Assembly: GCA_949358305.1 (NCBI GenBank)
Contig: OX442319.1
Location: forward strand, 9,300,001-9,364,000
Length of the DNA stretch: 64,000 bases
Origin: Strigamia acuminata
Taxonomy: Eukaryota > Arthropoda > Chilopoda > Geophilomorpha > Linotaeniidae
Direction: 5' to 3'
Of this stretch, positions 58,123 through 64,000 are shown piece by piece (position 1 is the stretch's first letter; each line of letters opens with the position of its first letter). A program made the translations under genes and the position numbers. The notes under the pieces were generated by a model, which had not been told where the DNA came from, did no database searches, and worked only from the letters and a program-made list of their open reading frames with translations.

Positions 58123-58458
58123 CGGTCGAAACTCTTTATAACGAATCGCGATATAACGAATTATCGATATTACGAACAGGGCCGTCTTTACACTTCTCAG
58201 CGCCCTGGGCTAATAAAACTCAGGCGTCCCTTGCCCAGCACTTTTCTGTGCCCGGCGCTCCCCTGTGCCCAGCGCCCCTGGGCTGCAGTCCAGTTAGCCC
58301 AATGGTAAAGGTGGGCCTGATTACAAATACATAAAAATGGCTGGTTTGGTTGACTGGCCACAGAACACCGTGTTAAAAAAATTTCGATATAACGAATTCT
58401 CGTTAGAACAAATCGATTTTTCGGGTCCCTTGCGATTCGTTGTAAAGAGTTTCGACTG
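58123..58458. mobile_element. pogo-like MITE, copy A, with nested hAT
   Basis: TA, then CGGTCGAAACTCTTTATAAC ... ending with the complement of CAGTCGAAACTCTTTACAAC, then TA. It contains the hAT insertion at 58177-58319. Without it the element would align with copy B at 58887-59071. Confidence 0.88.
58177..58319. mobile_element. hAT non-autonomous element nested in pogo-like MITE
   Basis: 143 bp, CAGGGCCGTCTTTAC ... TAAAGGTGGGCCTG, flanked by ATTACGAA (58169-58176) and ATTACAAA (58320-58327). GCGCCC words are internal. Confidence 0.9.
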
Positions 58459-58886
58459 TATTGCGAAATGTATTATAAAATTGTATATATTGTAGAATAT
58501 TTTTTTAACCATATGAGTTGAGATGACTGACAGTTCACAGAGGCTTCAATTTGAGACTAAAAAAAATTATAAATTATGTGGCGCACACTATTGGCAGAAT
58601 TATATTCTCATCTTTGATCGCTTTTATCATCTCGCCATTCTCCTCATCATTATGCATCACTTACCTTTATAAATCACTCTCCTGTGTGTTTTTCCAGTAA
58701 ATATTCTTAAAATACAGACACTTATCTTTCTTCTTCCAACAGTCAATCATTTTTATCATTTATTGAAACCATTGGCTAATTATTATGCCATTCTTACGTA
58801 TTGCCTGAAATGTCACTGCTTGTCAAGTTAGGAAACCCCCAGTTTCTATTTCTCCTCAACTTATAAAAAAAATATATTTAACAATA

Positions 58887-59071
58887 CAGTCGATACTCTT
58901 TATAACTGAATCGCGATATAACGAATTATCGATATTACGAATACCTAAAAATGGCTGGTTTGGTTGACTGGCCACAGAACACCACGTTAAAAAATTTCGA
59001 TATAACGAATTCTCGTTATAACAAATCGATCTTTCGGGTCCCTTGCGATTCGTTATAAAGAGTTTCGACTG
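58887..59071. mobile_element. pogo-like MITE, copy B (uninterrupted)
   Basis: TA, CAGTCGATACTCTTTATAAC ... complement of CAGTCGAAACTCTTTATAAC, TA; 185 bp. It gives the empty site for the hAT in copy A. Confidence 0.9.
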
Positions 59072-59339
59072 TATATTGTTTTTCACTTAACGCATTCCAA
59101 AATGCATTGAATTTCAATTTGAAAATCGATCAGAAGTTTCATAATACAATTGAAAATGCATCCATATTTGACAAATAATAATATTGGGAATGCATTTCAT
59201 AATACATTTTACAAAATGTAATATTATTTTCAAACCAATACTTATAGCATGCAAAAATATATTACAAAATGCATTCTCATGAAACTGAATGCATTTCAAA
59301 ACAAATTGCCATACATTTTAATATATTTATAATGTATTT

Positions 59340-59870
59340 TTGTATCACGGTTAAGATAATTTTTAATAAATTTGGTAATTTTTAGGTGATTTTTTAAAAA
59401 TAAATTGAATAATTTTTAGTTGATTTTGATAAATTAGGTAATTTTTAGGTGATTTTTGGTAAATTGGGTAATTTTTAGGTGATTTTTGGTAAATTGGGTA
59501 ATTTTTAGATGATTTTTGATAAATTGGATAATTTTTAGATAATTTTTAGTAAATTGGGCAATTTGAGATAATTTTTGGTAAGAAGGATAAATTTTAGGTG
59601 ATTTTCGGTAAATTGGACGATTCTCCATGTTTTTTTTGGTAAATTGGGCAATTTGAGGTAATTTTTGGAAATTTTTTAGTAAATTGAGTAATTGAGATAA
59701 TTTTTAGTAAATTAGGTAATTTTCGGTAAATTGGTTAAATTGGACGATTATCCACGTTTTTATTGGTAAATTGGGTAATTTTCCAATTTTTTATTGTAAA
59801 TAGAATAACATTTGGTAATTTCTGATCAATTGGGTGAAGTTTTCTAGATTTTTCCACGTTTTTTTATTAT
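59340..59870. repeat. 30-bp minisatellite
   Basis: Unit of about 30 bp (GGTAATTTTTAGGTGATTTT then TGGTAAATTG), best preserved at 59425-59530 and decaying to the right. The minus-strand frame here is an artefact. Confidence 0.88.
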
Positions 59871-59939
59871 AAATTCTTCAACTCGTTAACTTTAACTCTG
59901 CTCAGAAACTCTTTTGAAACATCACCAGAAACTCCCAAA

Positions 59940-60311
59940 ATGTCTTCAACATTCCCAAAAAACGGGCATAATAATAATTCTCCATGCACACCAAAGATTT
60001 CCGGCACACCTCCAAAAAGCCCTATCTCTGCCCCATTAGTCGCCGAACGGCTCCCCGCTTCCCACTTGGATTTACACCGACAGACACAGAACCAACCGCG
60101 CCATCCCAGCCTTCACCTTTCCCTTAACTTCAACCATAAGTCCTCCTCCAAACGGGTCCGATTCACCGTTTGCAAAATTAACCTCGGACATGAAACCGAT
60201 TCTTACGCCTCGTTTGCCACCGTTGCTCGCCACGCAAATTGCACATTCCCTCCATTTACACGCCACTTAGAAAGTCCCCCGTCCAAATCCCCATCGAAGT
60301 GCGTCATTTAA
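59940..60311 (+). CDS. unrecognised 123-codon open frame
   Basis: MSSTFPKNGHNN... with Pro/Ser-rich N-terminus and then KRVRFTVCKINLG. Non-repetitive and GC-richer than its surroundings, with a good start context (AAAATGTC). The minus strand is open too. I know no matching family. It could be a first exon or simply a GC-rich regulatory island. Confidence 0.22.
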   Translation: MSSTFPKNGHNNNSPCTPKISGTPPKSPISAPLVAERLPASHLDLHRQTQNQPRHPSLHLSLNFNHKSSSKRVRFTVCKINLGHETDSYASFATVARHANCTFPPFTRHLESPPSKSPSKCVI

Positions 60312-62000
60312 TCCTAAAATCAAGCCAAAATAATTCCCCCCATTCATTCCCATTGATAAACACCTAAATAATCACGAATTATGACACGTTTACGACCGGC
60401 CCCCGATAAACTTTACGACTTCTAGCGCTTCTAGCGCCTGTCTGACTCGCTATCGAAAAAAATAACCTTCATAATTCAAACGAAATCACGTGATTCGATT
60501 CAATTTGGGCGCAAAAAAAAGTATCATTCTTTCGATTTAAACGCGATCAAGAGCATCTTTTCGTGACAGACCGCACAAATTGGCTTCCGTTAGCGAAATG
60601 TCAACACACTTTAAACCCATTAGGGATAAGATAACGTTTTAAGAGCTTTTTATCTGTGAAAAATTACATAAAAATCGTTTTTCGCCCATTTTTTTCCGGT
60701 TTCGACCTGTTTCGGCCCGAAACGATGTTTATTTACGACTTACGAACTCGTGTTGAACGATTTTAATTGAGGAATAAGTGCGCACTTACGTTAAAACGGA
60801 AATCCAGCGAGGAATCCAGCGGAATTCGAGCCGACTCGATCGGAATCGCACAATTTTCGTGACTTGTGACGTCACAATTCCGATGTCACCTGGCAAGAAT
60901 CTCGTTAATCATTGACACGTTCACCTGACATTTGATATAATTGATAACGATAGTTGAGGTTTTGTTGTTTTTTATACATAAAATAAAATAATTTGTTATA
61001 AAATATTCACATTTACATATATAAATATAAATTCGGCACCGAATCCACCGGATCTCAATAACGTCCGGTGTCGCGCTTCGGCTAACGAGCTAAGCCGCTT
61101 AAGGATGTCTTTTAACTTGTATTCCTTTTTAAATATTTATAAATTGTACATTTAATGGCTTTACTTTCCATCCTTTTGTGAATTTTAAATTTTATTTTTA
61201 TTATATTTGTTTACGGTTTCGTTCGCGCTTCGACTGCTAAAAACAGACCGGAACACGCATTGAACAATCGTTCTTTGTTTACAAGATAAATAAATAAATA
61301 AAAGTCTTGGCAATTCCGAACAGTTTGATATTATTTGCTTACCTCGAGTCTGCCGTTGAGTGATGTCTCGTGGCGCATTTATCCAATCGTGGCTCGGCGC
61401 TGACTGGGGGGACGAAGCCGTCCGCGCGCTTTCTTTATGGGCGCCAACACGCGCGCCTCTATTGATCCATGCACCCGGATGTGACGACAAAATATTCACA
61501 AACCATCCCAAAACCAACCAAAAGTTAATTTTAACCCCTTAAAGTGGGCAAAATTCATTATATCTGCAATAAATTCATTTTTTTCCTAATGAAAATGTCA
61601 ACATTAGTCGAATATTTGTTGTACGGAAATTGGTCGTCGGTGCTGCCGCCCAACACGCGCCATCATCCGCCGACTGACAACGATTTCCCGTACACTTTGA
61701 TTTTTTTAAAAATGTTTTATGGTTTTATTAATTTTTATCAAATAAATAATTTTAAGGTGAATTTTAACCCAAAATGTGTTTTTATTTCATTGTTTCCAAG
61801 ATAAATGGGTTGTTTTTCATAAAAATGCGAGATTTTCTTGAAACGGAAATTGTGTTTTGATTCTGGGCCGAGCTGAATCCGGATTTAATAAAACCTGGTG
61901 ATTACACATAAATTTTTTATATCCTAAAATTGATGGTTGAAATTTGATGAATGTCGGTTTAAACTTGGTTGAAAAGTTTTCGAAATTAATTTATTAAAAT
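60312..62000. other. complex region with minus-strand splice donors
   Basis: Mixed AT-rich and GC-richer sequence. On the minus strand, strong donors occur at 60790 (TTTTAAC/GTAAGT) and 61343 (CTCGAG/GTAAGC). These could be 5' untranslated or leader exons of a gene read leftward. No coding exon recognised. Confidence 0.35.
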
Positions 62001-62874
62001 AGTATAAGTGGAAGCTGCACGTTGCCGTTGACGACGATCTCGTTTCCGTTTGTGTATGCCGGCCGGCTTTAGAGCGCCATTGGAACAACGATCGAGTTTT
62101 ACATTAAACTTTGAGATTAGGTTTATTTCATGCAGAATTTAACGCTTTTATCAATTTTATTTTTATTTTTTATTTCCCAAATAAAACAATAAAAAGGATG
62201 TGTTGGTAAACAGTATTTGTCCTTGTAATTTGTAGGCGTGACAAGGTGAAAAAGCGTCGTTAAAACTCGGCTCTCGACCCATCGCGACGGGGAGTTGCGT
62301 CATAAAACTTTAGTTTATTGATTTAAAAACAGATGGCGATGAACAAAATAAACGCGAATTAAACAAATGTGGGTGGTCGCTTCGTTTATTCGAAATTATA
62401 AGACAAAAGAAAATAAAGATTATAATGAAAATAAAAATACTCAATTCAAATTTAATTTATCTAGCGAGTAATGGTTTTGAGACGATAAGAAGATCATTTA
62501 AGGAAATAGTTTGCTTTATCTAATTTCCGCTTTTGTGGTGCATGACGGCGCTTCACCATTATAATTACGTCATAAAAACATCAGTTTTTCGAAAGGTTAC
62601 TGTTTTTTTTTTTTTTTTTTTTTTTTTTGTGTATCGGTTTAATGATAAACAATCGACATTTTGAATATGTTTGATCAGACTTTTTCATGGCGTTTTATTC
62701 GAATTTAATGTGGGGGTTGATAAACCTGTTGAGAGAATTTGGAAGTATAAATCGATTGATGCTGATAGAATTAATCTTTGTTCTAACTTGTAGTTTGGGA
62801 AAGAAAATAGTTTTTTTTAATTCATGATCTATTGATTTTATACGTAATTTGTGGATTGGAACTAAAAGTTGTAG

Positions 62875-62946
62875 TACGGGAAATGGTTTCCGCTTGGCGG
62901 ACTTAGGCTCATCTTGTGCGGCAGGGCAGAAAGTCATTTCCCCGTA
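62875..62946. mobile_element. 72-bp palindromic mini-element, copy 3 (inverted)
   Basis: TACGGGAAATGGTTTCCGCT ... AAAGTCATTTCCCCGTA; the centre GGCTCATCTTGTGCGGCA is the complement of the centre in copies 1 and 2. Confidence 0.8.
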
Positions 62947-63039
62947 CTGTACCTTGTTTATTCCAAACGTAATAAATATTCAGTTTATACTAAAATGTAT
63001 ATTCCAAATCAATAAATAAGTCTTTATTTACATAAAAGC

Positions 63040-63440
63040 ACTTATCTATAGGTCAAAATTGACTTTTATATGCCAAAATTGACTTTTATGGATGAAAATT
63101 AAAAATTATTTTCGAAATCAATAAGATCATTCTAAAAAATTACCATTGTGCCCCAGAATTAACTTTTGTGAACCATAATTAACTTTTGTGAACCAAAATT
63201 AAATTTTATAAAATAAAATTGACTTTTACAGACCAAAAATGACTTTTATGGACCAAAAATGGCTTTTATGGACCAAAAATGACTTTTATGTACAAAAATT
63301 AATATTTAAAACCTAAAATTAATATTTAAAACCTAAAATTAATATTTAAAACCTAAAATGACCTTTTAAAGATCAAAATTGACCTTTTAAAGATCAAAAT
63401 TGACTTTTTAGGGATTAAAACTGACCTTTGGATGCTGAAA
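63040..63440. repeat. degenerate tandem repeat (CAAAATTGACTTTTATGG type)
   Basis: Units of about 20 bp (GGACCAAAAATGACTTTTAT; AAACCTAAAATTAATATTTA) in small blocks. It resembles the AAAATTGAATTTTTGAGG arrays at 13 kb. Confidence 0.8.
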
Positions 63441-63499
63441 CTGATTTTTCATAGACAAACTTCCCTTCTGGGAGGAAAATAAAATAAAATAAAATAAAT

Positions 63500-64000
63500 T
63501 AAACAAACAAACAACACAAAAGTTGACAAATTAGTTGCATCAAGTCTCCGCTTGGCGTCCAATTGGCCTTTTACGTGCTGGTCGGTTCTTTGTCGCGCCC
63601 GCCTCAGCTATAAAAGACTGATTTTATTGATCGTAAAGCGAGTCCGATATATTGGCCCGATCAAAGTGTATCCACGACTTGCAAACACGAAAAACACTTG
63701 ACCTCCGACGGCCGCATACATATGTATACACGCAACTCTAGCGGCGTGTGTTGAAACTAAACCAACATGGAGATTCGCTTTAAATCAAATCCAAAACCCA
63801 AAACAAATGCAAATTAATCCAGTCATGTGTGTGCACAATTGAAACCAAATCCTTTCATTTCCTCGTAAATCGGATTAAAATCACGGCTTAAAATCGAATT
63901 ATCGAAGCAAACTACGCGCACACGTTCGATTTCGCTTCTTTTCGGGCGCATGCGCAGAATGACAAACAACGAAGGGCGATCTAGGAAGAGAGAGAAAAGA
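63500..64000. other. complex right-end region
   Basis: GC-richer, non-repetitive sequence with a CTATAAAAG motif at about 63608 that resembles a TATA box. It may be the promoter region of a gene reading rightward out of the window. No coding exon seen. Confidence 0.3.

Noticed and set aside
59434..59628. Minus-strand frame with IIQFTKNHLK repeats
   Set aside because: Translation of the 30-bp minisatellite.

Overview
This window is nuclear DNA of an animal, most likely an arthropod. Its coding sequence is split by spliceosomal introns with GT-AG borders. It encodes a metazoan class B neuropeptide receptor, a ciliary leucine-rich-repeat protein, a mitochondrial carrier and a small secreted IGFBP-like protein of the type common in arthropods. 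The DNA is AT-rich and crowded with miniature transposons and minisatellites. I cannot name the species; the arthropod call is an inference from the gene set.

Genes sit in the left half. (1) About 2.8-3.4 kb, + strand: three internal exons of a divergent VAC14 homologue, the scaffold of the PIKfyve/FIG4 lipid-kinase complex. (2) 9.3-14.6 kb, - strand: a six-exon mitochondrial thiamine pyrophosphate carrier (SLC25A19) with an extra charged N-terminus. (3) 15.8-16.25 kb, + strand: a two-coding-exon secreted cysteine-rich IGFBP-N-like protein, divergent from the carrier. (4) 17.4-21.9 kb, + strand: a 14-exon LRRC71 homologue. (5) 23.8-30.7 kb, - strand: a ten-exon class B1 (secretin-like) GPCR, tail to tail with LRRC71. 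I assembled the splice models by hand and the reading phases agree across every junction, except that VAC14 needs one non-canonical donor.

From about 31 to 60 kb I recognise no host gene. This stretch is a mosaic of short inverted-repeat transposons: hAT-like with 8-bp target duplications, TA-flanked Tc1/mariner/pogo-like, TTAA-flanked, and several families I cannot assign. It also holds minisatellites and a deleted mariner of the kind known from plants, with Stowaway-like termini. The right end (about 60-64 kb) has compositionally richer sequence with strong minus-strand splice donors. This may be the 5' region of a gene transcribed leftward, possibly the GPCR, but that is inference.

The most unusual whole-window signal is that nearly all minisatellites have unit lengths of about 11/22, 20-21, 30-31 or 41-43 bp, i.e. 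multiples of one DNA helical turn. Other points of interest are several MITE families that share one internal stem-loop but have different termini, a three-copy palindromic element of only 71-72 bp, and a foldback element with one arm expanded by a 16-bp tandem array. I did not find a convincing new multi-gene system.
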